Shown here piece by piece: positions 8,558 to 17,011 of a stretch of 64,000 nucleotides of DNA. The first letter of the stretch is position 1. Every line of letters starts with the position of its first letter. The DNA is from Streptomyces graminilatus (GTDB lineage Bacteria > Actinomycetota > Actinomycetes > Streptomycetales > Streptomycetaceae), in the NCBI RefSeq assembly GCF_001418565.1, contig NZ_LIQQ01000164.1:1-64000 (forward strand), written 5' to 3'. The notes beneath the pieces were generated by a model. The model made no database searches. It was given only the letters and a program-made list of their open reading frames with translations, and was not told the origin of the DNA. The position numbers were made by a program, and so were the translations under genes.

Positions 8558-11169
8558 GTACCACTCCCCACGGCCGCCCGGCACTCTCCGGCCGGCTCCT
8601 GCGGGAGCGGGCCGCCCAGGGCGGTTCCGCTCCGCTGTACGGCCGGGACACCGAACAGGCCGCGCTGCTGCACCTGGTGGCCCGGCTCACCGCGGGCACG
8701 GCCGGCGCGGCGGTGATCCACGGTGCTCCGGGCATCGGCCGCAGTCTGCTGCTGCGCCGCGGGGTGGCCTACGCCCGCGCCTCCGGTGTCGAGGTGCTGA
8801 CCGCGCAGGGCTCGGCTCCCCAGGCCCGCTCTCCCTACGCGTTCGTACGGCAGTTGCGTCCGTCCCTGTCCTCACCGGGGGGCTCGGCACGGGCCGCGGG
8901 GCCGTCGCCCGGGGACGGCTCCGTGCAGGGGTGGGCCCGCGATCTGCTGTCCGGCACGGGGCGGCCGACGCTGCTCGCCCTGGACGATGTGCAGTGGGCG
9001 GACCCGGAGTCGGTGCAGGTCATCAGAACACTGCTGCGGCGCCTGTCCTCGGCGCCGCTCGCGGTGGTGCTGACCGTGACCGGCGCCCGAGGGGAGTTCC
9101 CCGACTCGTGCTCCGCGCTCGTCGACCAGGCCGCCGCGCTCCAGGACGGCCGGGGTCTCGTCCTGGAACTCCGTCCGTTGGACACCTCGGAGGTCCGCGC
9201 CCTGTGCACCACCGCGGGGCCGGCCGCCGCCGGGCCGACGGACGACGGCTGGGCGGAGACGGCCGAACTCAGCCACGGCAACCCCTGGATACTGCGGCGA
9301 GCCATGGACGAACTGCGCCGGGAGCCCGGCGAGGTGCCGGCCACCGGGCTCCCGGCCGCCCGTGGCCGCGCGATCACCGCGGCGCTGGCGGATCGGGCGG
9401 CCGAGTCGTCCCTGAGGCTGGCTCCGGAACCGCTCGCGCTGCTGCGCGGCCTCGCGGTGTGCCAGGGGCTGATCGCGGTGGACCAGGTCGCCACCCTGGT
9501 CGGCCTGCCCGAGACCGACCTACCGCGATCATTACGGGAACTGAGGGTTCATCACCTGATCGACAACGGCGATCCGCCTCGTCCGTGGACGACCCGCGCG
9601 GCATCGGTGCTGGTGGGTGTGGACAGCACCGAACGCAAACGGCTCTATGTGACGGCGGCCCGCTGGGCACACCGCTGCGGAGCCGACGAAACGGAACTGG
9701 CCGCGCTGCTGCTGGCCACGGTGCCGATGGGGGACCCCTGGGTGCCGTGGGTGCTGCGCCGCACCGCCCGCGCCCTGCGCACCGGCGGGCGGTATGCCGA
9801 GGCGGCCGAACTGCTGGAGCGGGCGCTGCGCGAACCGCTCGACACCACCGAGCGCGCCGCGGTGCTGCTGGAGGCGGCCGAGGTGTACGCGCTGACCGCG
9901 CCCGAAGCGGCGGACCGCAGGATCGCCGAGATACTCGAAGGCCCCGGCACATGTCCCGCGGTGCGCACCGCGGCAGTGGACCTGATGCTGGCCCGCTCGG
10001 AACCACAAGGCGGGCCCGGCACGATGGCGGGGTCCTACGGCCCCGGAGACACGGCGGGCGCGTACGGGCTCGGAGGCACGGCAGGCGCGTACGGGCTCGG
10101 AGGCACAGCGGGCGCCCATGGAATCGGAGGCACAGCGGGCGCCCATGGAATCGGAGGCACAGCGGGCGCCCATGGAATCGGGGGCACAGCGGGCGGCTAT
10201 GAGGTCGGGGGCACGCGGTCACCGCGGGGGGCGCGGGACACGGGTCCCGGTCGGCTCCGGTCCGGAGGCGACCACCCGGCGGCCCTCGCCGATGCCGCCT
10301 GGCTGCGGGCCGTGCGGGGCGACGACGCGGACGCCGTGACGGATCTGGCCCGGCGGGTCCTCGACGCGCCGCTGGAGGGAGCGCTGCACCCACGGCTCAC
10401 CGCCTGCCGCGTACTCGCGTTCGCCGACGCGCACACCGAGGCACTCCGTGCGCTGGACACCACGCTCGCCGAGGCGGCGGGACGGGGAAGTCCGTCACAG
10501 GTCGGGCTGGGCCTGATGCTGCGGGCCAATCTGAGCCTCAGGGCGGGCGACCCGGACACCGCCGCCCATGATCTCGCCGCCTGCGAGTCCGTCGTACCGC
10601 CCGCGGTGTGGCATCCCACCCGGCTCACCCTGCTGCGGGCGATGCAGATCCGGCTGCTGGTCGCGCAGGAACGTTACGACGAGGCCGGGCAGGTGGCCGG
10701 TGAAGCGCTGCCGCCCGGGGTCGAGTTGAGCGCCCCGTGGACCTATCTGCTCTACGCCCGCGCTCAGTTGTCGCTCTGTCAGGGACGACCCGGCCCGGCA
10801 CTGGGCGACGCCGAGGAGTGCGGCCGTCGCCTGGCCGCCATGGGGTGGGTCAATCCGGCGCTGCTGCCCTGGCGTTCGCTCGCGGCGGTGGCCCATCGGG
10901 CGTGCGGCGAAGGCCCGCGGTCGGCCGATCTGTTCGCCGAGGAGCTGCGGCTGGCCGAGCGCTGGGGCACGGACTCCGCACTCGGCTGGGCCGAGCTGCG
11001 CCGGGGCCTGTCCCTTCCGGGGCCCCACTCCACTCGGCCCGCCGAACGGGCGTTACGGCGGTTAGGCCCGAGGGCCCGCCGTTTCATACGGGCCGTCGTC
11101 GCCCGCGAGACGGCCGGACTGTCCGGCGGTTCCCGCACCGGGAACGGCCACCCGCCGGCCACGGCGTGA
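8554..11169 (+). CDS. LAL-type ATPase/helical-repeat protein lacking the LuxR DNA-binding domain
   Basis: About 871 residues from the apparent CTG start at 8554 (830 from GTG 8677). The upstream start is preferred because residues 28-40 (LYGRDTEQAALLH) match the start of the LAL ATPase module and would be lost from the GTG. The P-loop is GAPGIGRSLLL (R63 instead of Lys) and the Walker B-like LLALDDVQWADPES follows. Helical repeats run to the C-terminus, which ends in RRFIRAVVARETAG and a short tail; no LuxR helix-turn-helix is present. Six 27-bp repeats (10045-10206) add a Gly-Thr-Ala-rich insert. Three TTA codons (9532, 11053, 11062) make it a bldA candidate. Without its own DNA-binding domain it may act through the flanking LAL proteins, or be a decaying paralogue. 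Confidence 0.8.
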   Translation: MSTTPHGRPALSGRLLRERAAQGGSAPLYGRDTEQAALLHLVARLTAGTAGAAVIHGAPGIGRSLLLRRGVAYARASGVEVLTAQGSAPQARSPYAFVRQLRPSLSSPGGSARAAGPSPGDGSVQGWARDLLSGTGRPTLLALDDVQWADPESVQVIRTLLRRLSSAPLAVVLTVTGARGEFPDSCSALVDQAAALQDGRGLVLELRPLDTSEVRALCTTAGPAAAGPTDDGWAETAELSHGNPWILRRAMDELRREPGEVPATGLPAARGRAITAALADRAAESSLRLAPEPLALLRGLAVCQGLIAVDQVATLVGLPETDLPRSLRELRVHHLIDNGDPPRPWTTRAASVLVGVDSTERKRLYVTAARWAHRCGADETELAALLLATVPMGDPWVPWVLRRTARALRTGGRYAEAAELLERALREPLDTTERAAVLLEAAEVYALTAPEAADRRIAEILEGPGTCPAVRTAAVDLMLARSEPQGGPGTMAGSYGPGDTAGAYGLGGTAGAYGLGGTAGAHGIGGTAGAHGIGGTAGAHGIGGTAGGYEVGGTRSPRGARDTGPGRLRSGGDHPAALADAAWLRAVRGDDADAVTDLARRVLDAPLEGALHPRLTACRVLAFADAHTEALRALDTTLAEAAGRGSPSQVGLGLMLRANLSLRAGDPDTAAHDLAACESVVPPAVWHPTRLTLLRAMQIRLLVAQERYDEAGQVAGEALPPGVELSAPWTYLLYARAQLSLCQGRPGPALGDAEECGRRLAAMGWVNPALLPWRSLAAVAHRACGEGPRSADLFAEELRLAERWGTDSALGWAELRRGLSLPGPHSTRPAERALRRLGPRARRFIRAVVARETAGLSGGSRTGNGHPPATA
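10045..10206 (+). repeat. 27-bp tandem repeat, six units, inside the second LAL gene
   Basis: Six in-frame 27-bp units encode a nine-residue repeat of the type GGTAGAHGI / GGTAGAYGL. The middle three units are nearly identical at DNA level, indicating recent slippage expansion. The insert falls between helical repeats and would form a flexible Gly-rich loop. Confidence 0.92.
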
Positions 11170-11238
11170 CCTTGTCCCCCACGACGTCCCCACGTCCCCA
11201 TCCCCACCGTTCGACCGAATTGCAAGGAGGCCGTCGGC

Positions 11239-14100
11239 ATGTTGTTGGAGCGGCAGAACGAATTGTCAACGGCGGCGGAGGCCCTGCGGTTCGCCGCGCA
11301 GGGCAACGGGTCACTCGTCGTGATCAGCGGACCGCCGGGCATCGGCAGATCGGCCCTGCTCACGGAGATCGGCGAACTGGCCGACCGTTCACCCGCCGAC
11401 GCGGCGACGACTCGGCGCCCACTGGTGATGCGCGCCTACGCCGCTCCGGCCGAGCGCGGCTTCCCGTTCGGTGTGGCACGGCAACTGCTGGAGCCGGCGC
11501 TGAAGTCGGCCCCGGGCAGATGGACCTCGGGTCCCGCACGGCCCGCGCCGGCCTTCCTCACCGCGGACCCCGAGCCGCCCCAGCAGCACGGCGCGACGAC
11601 CGTACGCGCCCTGCTGGCTCTGGTGGAGAACATGAGCCACGACCGCACACCGGTGCTGCTCGTCGACGACCTGCACTGGGCGGACGCCGCATCACTGGAC
11701 TGGCTCGACCAGTTGGTCCAGCACGCGGCGCACTGGGGAGTCCTGGTCGCCGTGACCATGTGCGAGGGGGAGTCCGACGCGGCGCCCGCACCTGGCACGG
11801 CGATCGCCGCCGCCGCCGAGCACACGCTGCTGCCGGCACCGCTCGGCACCGCGGCGGTCCACGAACTGATACTGGAGCACCTGGGCCTGCCGGCCGATCC
11901 GCAGTTCACGAACGCCTGCCATGACGCGGCCCGCGGCAATCCGCTGTATCTGATGTCGCTGCTGCGGCAGTGCCAGGCGGACGGTGTCGCACCGGTGGCG
12001 GCCGACGCGCCCGCGGTCGCCACGCTGGTGCCTCCCGCACTGCGCCGACGGCTGCTGCTGTGTCTGCGCGAGCAGTCGCCGGCGGTGCTGGCGGTGGCCC
12101 GGGCGCTGATGGTGCTCGGGGACGACGCCGAACCCCAGGTGGTGGGCGAACTCGCCGGACTGGATCCGGTGGATCTGGACGACAGTCTGCGGCGGCTGCG
12201 CCGACTGGCGCTGCTGGGCCGGGACGACCCCCTGCGGCTGGCTCACCGGGCCGTGCACGAGGTGGTCGACGAGGCCACACCGCCGAGCGAACGCAACCGG
12301 CTGCATGTGCGGTCCGCCGCTCTGCTGCACTATCGGGGCTGTCCGCCGGAGCGGGTCGCCGGTCATCTGCTGGCGGCGACCGTCCCGTTGGACGACGGCG
12401 CGGTGGCGACGCTACGGCGGGCCGCCGAGGCGGCCGTGCTGCGGGGCGACCCCGAGGCCGCCGCCCGCTGTCTGCGCCGGGCGCTGCGGGACAGTGCGCC
12501 GTACAGCGAGGAACGAGCCGGTCTGCTGGTGGAACTGGCCACCGTGGAACGCAGTTTCGCCCCGTCGGTGGCCGTGCGCCATGTGACCCAGGCGTATCCA
12601 CTGCTGTCCGGGCCCGCCGTCCGGGCCGAGGCGCTGCTCGCGCTCACGCCGATGGCGCCCGGCGCCACACTGCTGTCGTCGGCCGACCTGGTGCGGCAGA
12701 CGGCACGGCAACTCGGGGACCCGCGGGAGCTGCCGCCCGCTCAGCGTCCGCAGGCGCTGCGCCTTCAGGCCCGACTGCACTACCTCAGCGAGAACGATCC
12801 CGCCGCGCTCGCCTCGGCCGTGGACCGGCTGGCCGGCTTGGGCGAGTCGCCGGAGGCCGGGCGCGGAGAGCAGCGGGAGCTGCTCGCCGCGCTGCTGCAC
12901 GCGGCGACGGTGACCGTCGGGGTGCGGGCCGACCGGGCGGGCGCGCTCGCCCGGCGCGTGATGGACCACGAGCCGGCCACCGCCGCGCATGTGCACACGC
13001 TGGTGCCGCTCGTGGTGCCGGTGGCGCTCGCCGCGGATTCGGTCGCGGGGCTGCTGCCCTGGCTGGACACGGCCCTGGCGGACGCGGTGCGCCGGGGCGG
13101 CCGACTGGAACAGTCGGTGATCCTCAGCGAACAGGCGCTGGTGCTGCTCGCGGAGGGCCTGCTCGACGCGGCACGGGAGCGTGCGGTGCGGGCCTGCTCG
13201 GTCGTCGGGCCGGACGAGATGAGCACGCTCTCGGCGATCGCCCTGGTCATGGTGGCACTGCGGACCCGGGAGCCGGAACTGGTCACTTCCCTGCCGGACC
13301 GGTTGCGGGCCTTCGAGGACAACTGCGAGCTGGCCGCGGTCCGCACCCTGGTCCGGGGTATGGAGGCGGAGCAGCGGCAGGAGCCCGCCGTCGCGCTGGA
13401 GCATTTCCTCGAATCCGGGTACGCGATGGAGCGGGCGGGATGGACCAATCCGGTGCTGGCCCCCTCGGCGTACTGGGCGGCACGGATGCTGCACCGGATG
13501 GGTGAGTCGGCCCGTGCCGAGGAGTTGTGCGAGCGGCATGTGGAGCGGGCGCGGCTCTGGGGTGCGCCCGCCGCGCTGGGCCGCGCGCTGGCGTTGCGGG
13601 CCACGGTGCGGGGCGGGTCGCCGGGGGTGCTGCGGGAGGCGGCCGCCGTCCTGGAGGAGTCCGCCGATCTGCGCACCCGTGCGTCCGTACTGGTACGCCT
13701 CGCGGAGGCGGTGGCAGCGCGTCACCCGGCCGAGGCGGAGGCCGCGCTGCGTACGGCGTACGAGCTGGCGGTGCGGTGCGGGGCGTCCCAAATCGCCGCC
13801 CGGGCCCAGGAGTTGCTGGGGCCGCGGACGGTGGGTGCGCCCGCTCGGACGCACCTGACGTCCGCGGAGGGGTTGGTGGCCCGGATGGCGGTGCGTGGCC
13901 TGACCAACCAGGCCATCGCCGACGCCCTCGGTGTCTCCAGGCGCGCGGTGGAGAAACATCTCACGAGCTGCTACCGCAAGATGTCGGCCTCCGGTCGCTC
14001 GGGACTCGCCGCCGCTCTTGAGGATGCGGGCCTCTTCGACTCGGCGGATGCCCCGGAGCCGCCGTCCGCCGGGGAGGAGCAGCCCCAGGGGGCGGCCTGA
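11239..14100 (+). CDS. LAL-family LuxR transcriptional regulator (third of three)
   Basis: A 953-residue LAL regulator. AAGGAGG at 11223-11229 fixes the ATG at 11239. P-loop SGPPGIGRSALL (R37 in place of Lys) and Walker B-like VLLVDDLHWADAAS (about 138-151) define the ATPase region. A helical repeat region follows, and a C-terminal LuxR domain (about 873-935) contains GLTNQAIADALGVSRRAVEK and a recognition helix. A Gly/Glu/Pro-rich tail ends the protein. It is separated from the preceding LAL gene by 69 bases and lies in the same orientation, so the three may form one regulatory operon. It is probably a pathway activator for the PKS genes; direct targets are not visible. Confidence 0.9.
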   Translation: MLLERQNELSTAAEALRFAAQGNGSLVVISGPPGIGRSALLTEIGELADRSPADAATTRRPLVMRAYAAPAERGFPFGVARQLLEPALKSAPGRWTSGPARPAPAFLTADPEPPQQHGATTVRALLALVENMSHDRTPVLLVDDLHWADAASLDWLDQLVQHAAHWGVLVAVTMCEGESDAAPAPGTAIAAAAEHTLLPAPLGTAAVHELILEHLGLPADPQFTNACHDAARGNPLYLMSLLRQCQADGVAPVAADAPAVATLVPPALRRRLLLCLREQSPAVLAVARALMVLGDDAEPQVVGELAGLDPVDLDDSLRRLRRLALLGRDDPLRLAHRAVHEVVDEATPPSERNRLHVRSAALLHYRGCPPERVAGHLLAATVPLDDGAVATLRRAAEAAVLRGDPEAAARCLRRALRDSAPYSEERAGLLVELATVERSFAPSVAVRHVTQAYPLLSGPAVRAEALLALTPMAPGATLLSSADLVRQTARQLGDPRELPPAQRPQALRLQARLHYLSENDPAALASAVDRLAGLGESPEAGRGEQRELLAALLHAATVTVGVRADRAGALARRVMDHEPATAAHVHTLVPLVVPVALAADSVAGLLPWLDTALADAVRRGGRLEQSVILSEQALVLLAEGLLDAARERAVRACSVVGPDEMSTLSAIALVMVALRTREPELVTSLPDRLRAFEDNCELAAVRTLVRGMEAEQRQEPAVALEHFLESGYAMERAGWTNPVLAPSAYWAARMLHRMGESARAEELCERHVERARLWGAPAALGRALALRATVRGGSPGVLREAAAVLEESADLRTRASVLVRLAEAVAARHPAEAEAALRTAYELAVRCGASQIAARAQELLGPRTVGAPARTHLTSAEGLVARMAVRGLTNQAIADALGVSRRAVEKHLTSCYRKMSASGRSGLAAALEDAGLFDSADAPEPPSAGEEQPQGAA

Positions 14101-14126
14101 GGAGAGTCCGGTGCCGTGGGGTGCGT

Positions 14127-14897
14127 TCAGGCGCCCTGCCCTGCGGTCTGTGCCGTGAAGTGCCCGTCGAGCACCTCGATGACGTCCGCGCCACGGCTGT
14201 TGAGGTAGAAGTGGCCGCCGGGGAAGACCCGCAGGTCGAACGCGGATGTGGTGTGCTTCTCCCAGTCCCTGGCCTCCCCGACCAGTGTCTTGGGGTCGCT
14301 GTCGCCGACCAGAGCGGTGACCGGGCAGGCCACGGTGGCGTCCGGCGGGCACCGGTAGGTCTCCACGGCCCGGTAGTCGCCGCGCAGCGCGGGCAGGATC
14401 ATCCGGATCAGTTCCTCGTCGTCAAGCAGCCGGTCGTCGGTGCCGCTCATCGACTTGACCTCGGCGATGATGCCGTCGTCGTCGCGCTGGTGGACGTTCT
14501 CGTCACGGTACCGCGAGGGGGCGCGGCGGCCGGAGGCGAACAGCCGCACCGGTCCCCCGCCGTCCCTCTCGAACCTGCGGGCCACCTCGAAGGCGACGAG
14601 CGCGCCCATGCTGTGGCCGAAGAAGGTGAGCGGACGGTCGTCCCAGCCGTGCAACGCCTCGTACACCTGGTCGGCGAGGGTGCCGATGTCGTCGACGAGG
14701 GCCTCGTTGCGCCGGTCCTGGCGGCCCGGGTACTGCACGGCGACGACGTCGACGCGCGGGCTGAGGGCGGCGGAGACCGGCAGGTAGTAGCTGGCCGAGC
14801 CGCCCGCGTGGGGGAAACAGATCAGGCGGTGGGCGGCGTCGGGAGCCGGGTGGAAACGGCGGCACCACAGGCCGTCGTCACGGGGGGAGACACTCAC
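14127..14897 (-). CDS. type II thioesterase
   Basis: A 256-residue alpha/beta hydrolase of the editing thioesterase family found beside PKS and NRPS genes. Visible features are CFPHAGGSASYY near 27-38, the nucleophile elbow GHSMG with S96, the PGRQDR segment, and the C-terminal GGHFYL with the catalytic His. The chosen GTG start at 14897 (VSVSPRDD) has GAGAGG about 13 bases upstream; the reading frame stays open further upstream but without family-like sequence. These enzymes remove misprimed acyl groups from carrier proteins. As no PKS module here has an integrated thioesterase, a role in product release is possible, but the family as a whole is mainly proof-reading. Confidence 0.9.
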   Translation of the reverse strand: MSVSPRDDGLWCRRFHPAPDAAHRLICFPHAGGSASYYLPVSAALSPRVDVVAVQYPGRQDRRNEALVDDIGTLADQVYEALHGWDDRPLTFFGHSMGALVAFEVARRFERDGGGPVRLFASGRRAPSRYRDENVHQRDDDGIIAEVKSMSGTDDRLLDDEELIRMILPALRGDYRAVETYRCPPDATVACPVTALVGDSDPKTLVGEARDWEKHTTSAFDLRVFPGGHFYLNSRGADVIEVLDGHFTAQTAGQGA

Positions 14898-15535
14898 GCT
14901 GCTCGCACTACCTCTCTGCGCATTCCAGTTGGTCCGGAGCGAAGATCTGCTCGTGTCACCACTATCGTCCACCCACGGTGCCGCTGCCCCGCCGCGGGCC
15001 GAAGTCTGGGCGATTCCCTGGTAGTTGGCGCGGCACACCGGTGAAGCGTTGTGCGGGCGGATGAGCCGGTGGCATAAAGCTGAGCGTCGGGCGCGTGACG
15101 AGACGGCCGGACCCGCAGCAAGGAGTTCGCATGCCCAGCAGCACGGATCCGCGGCCCGCGTACGGCGAGGCGGTGCGACGGTGACGCGTGCCGGGGGCGG
15201 CGGACTCTTCTCCTGCCCGCCGGAGTTGCCGACGGTGCTGGTGAACCACTTCCCGCTGGTGCGCGAGCCCACCCGGATCCCGCGGTACCCGCACGACCGG
15301 GACACACGACCGGCACCGCCGGTACCGGGCGGCCACCGTCGTCCACGGGCATCTGCACATCCCCCGCACCGTGAGTCGGCGGCACCCCGGTCGTTCCCGC
15401 AGCCGCAGTAAGAGGCCACAGCAGAAGCCACGTCAGGAGCCCCGGTTGAGGCCGCCGTTGGAGTGGCACAGGGGGTGGCACACCATGGTCCACGGAACTC
15501 GCCGTGGCCGACGTAGATCCGATGAGAGGCCAGCG
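14898..15535. other. divergent intergenic region with decayed gene sequence
   Basis: This 638-base gap separates the minus-strand thioesterase from the plus-strand dehydratase. Divergent promoters would be expected here but no convincing pair is seen. About 15205-15378 is a phosphoesterase remnant, listed separately. An AAGGAG at 15120-15125 precedes ATG 15131, but that frame stops after 17 codons. Confidence 0.4.
15205..15378 (+). pseudogene. remnant of a calcineurin-like metallophosphoesterase gene
   Basis: Two pieces of a familiar actinobacterial phosphoesterase C-terminal region remain in different frames. 15223-15276 reads LPTVLVNHFPLVREPTRI, and 15308-15370 reads DRHRRYRAATVVHGHLHIPRT, containing the metal-binding GHLH motif. 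In intact family members these segments are in one frame and separated by a longer stretch. The frame change and missing middle show that the gene is broken. The 5' half is not detectable. Confidence 0.6.
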
Positions 15536-17011
15536 ATGCCCCAGCTCAACGCGACCGGTCCGCAGACCGACACCGACGCTCTGCTCGCCGCGCGGCTGGC
15601 GGTCTCCGCGACCGCCACCGGCCAGGAGGTCATGTCCGACGTCGAGTTCTTCGACTGGCTGGACGAGCGCCGCCGCCGGCACGGTCAGGAGGTGCGGCGC
15701 ACCACGTTCGCCGAACTCTCCGGCTGGCACTTCGCCTCGGACACCGGCGACCTGGAGCACCGCAGCGGGCGTTTCTTCGCGGTGCGCGGGATGGGGGTGA
15801 GCAGCGACTTCGGACCGGTTCCGCAGTGGCGCCAGCCGATCATCCGGCAGCCGGAGATAGGCATACTGGGCATCGCGGTGCGCGAGATCAACGGTGTGCT
15901 GCACTGTCTGCTCCAGGCGAAGTCGGAGCCGGGCAATGTCAACGGGGTCCAGCTGTCCCCGACCGTGCAGGCGACCAAGAGCAACTACACGCGTGTGCAC
16001 GGCGGTTCGTCGGTGCCGTATCTGGACTGTTTCCGTGACCCCCAGGCCCGCGGCCATCGGGTACTGGCCGATGCGCTCCAGTCCGAGCAGGGTTCGTGGT
16101 TCTTCCGCAAACGCAACCGCAACATGATCGTCGAGGTCGGTGCCGAGGTGGAGGCGGGTGAGGACTTCTGCTGGCTGACGCTTCGCCAGGTCAACGCGCT
16201 GCTGCACTACGAGAACCTGATCAACATGGATGCCCGCACGGTGCTGTCCTGTCTGCCGGACTGGCGCCGCGGATCGAGGCCGGCCGTCGGCGTCCACTCC
16301 GACGTGGCGATCCGCAGCTGGATCACCACGCAGCAGAGCGAACGGGAGATCGCCGCGGCCCTGTTGCCGCTGCGCGAGGTGGAGGGGCACGGCTGGTACC
16401 TCGCCGAGGACCGCATCTTCCACGAGCAGGGGCTGTACTTCAGCATCGTGCCCGTCGACGTCGTCAACGACCGGCGTGAGGTGGCGTCCTGGTCGCAGCC
16501 GCTTCTCGAACCGCACGGCACGGGCGTGGTGGCGATGCTGATGGGCAACATCCACGGGGTACCGCACTGTCTGGTCCACGCCCGGGGCGAACCGGGTTCC
16601 GTGGACGTCGTCGAACTCGCCGCGACAGTGCAGTGCACCACGGAGAACTACGCCCATCTGCCCGCGGCGGGCCGCCCGCGTTTCCTCGACCTGGTGGAGA
16701 ACGCCCGCCCCGAGCAGATCCTGTTCGACACGGTGCTGTCGGAGGAGGGCGGCCGGTTCCTGCACGCGCAGACCCGGTACCTGATCATCGAGGCGGACGA
16801 CGATCTCCCGGATGAAGTCCCGTCCGACTACATGTGGGTGACGCTCAGTCAGCTCGGTGAGCTGCTCAAGTACAGCCACTATCTCAATGTGCAGGCGCGG
16901 ACGCTGGTCGCGGCCCTGCGCTCGGTCACGGAAACGGGGACCGGACTGCCGGTGCCCGTCGGGGCCGGAGTCCTTCGGGACGGGGAGGAGCGTCGTGCGG
17001 ATCATCGGTGA
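15536..17011 (+). CDS. NDP-hexose 2,3-dehydratase
   Basis: A 491-residue protein of the dTDP-4-keto-6-deoxyglucose 2,3-dehydratase family, the first committed step towards 2-deoxysugars: it removes water across C2-C3 of dTDP-4-keto-6-deoxyglucose to give the labile 3,4-diketo sugar. The sequence shows the family's internal duplication, with matching segments WRQPIIRQPEIGILGIAVRE and WSQPLLEPHGTGVVAMLMGN, each followed by GVLHCL/GVPHCL and a VQxTxxNY motif. ATG 15536 with GAGAGG upstream gives a normal family length; the open frame extends upstream through non-conserved Arg-rich sequence. It overlaps the 4-ketoreductase gene by 17 bases. A 3-ketoreductase is needed next but is not in the window. 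Confidence 0.93.
   Translation: MPQLNATGPQTDTDALLAARLAVSATATGQEVMSDVEFFDWLDERRRRHGQEVRRTTFAELSGWHFASDTGDLEHRSGRFFAVRGMGVSSDFGPVPQWRQPIIRQPEIGILGIAVREINGVLHCLLQAKSEPGNVNGVQLSPTVQATKSNYTRVHGGSSVPYLDCFRDPQARGHRVLADALQSEQGSWFFRKRNRNMIVEVGAEVEAGEDFCWLTLRQVNALLHYENLINMDARTVLSCLPDWRRGSRPAVGVHSDVAIRSWITTQQSEREIAAALLPLREVEGHGWYLAEDRIFHEQGLYFSIVPVDVVNDRREVASWSQPLLEPHGTGVVAMLMGNIHGVPHCLVHARGEPGSVDVVELAATVQCTTENYAHLPAAGRPRFLDLVENARPEQILFDTVLSEEGGRFLHAQTRYLIIEADDDLPDEVPSDYMWVTLSQLGELLKYSHYLNVQARTLVAALRSVTETGTGLPVPVGAGVLRDGEERRADHR

Noticed and set aside
15371-15535. Upstream extension of the 2,3-dehydratase from an earlier start
   Set aside because: The added 55 residues are Arg-rich and unlike the family, overlap the phosphoesterase remnant, and ATG 15536 has a ribosome binding site and gives normal length.
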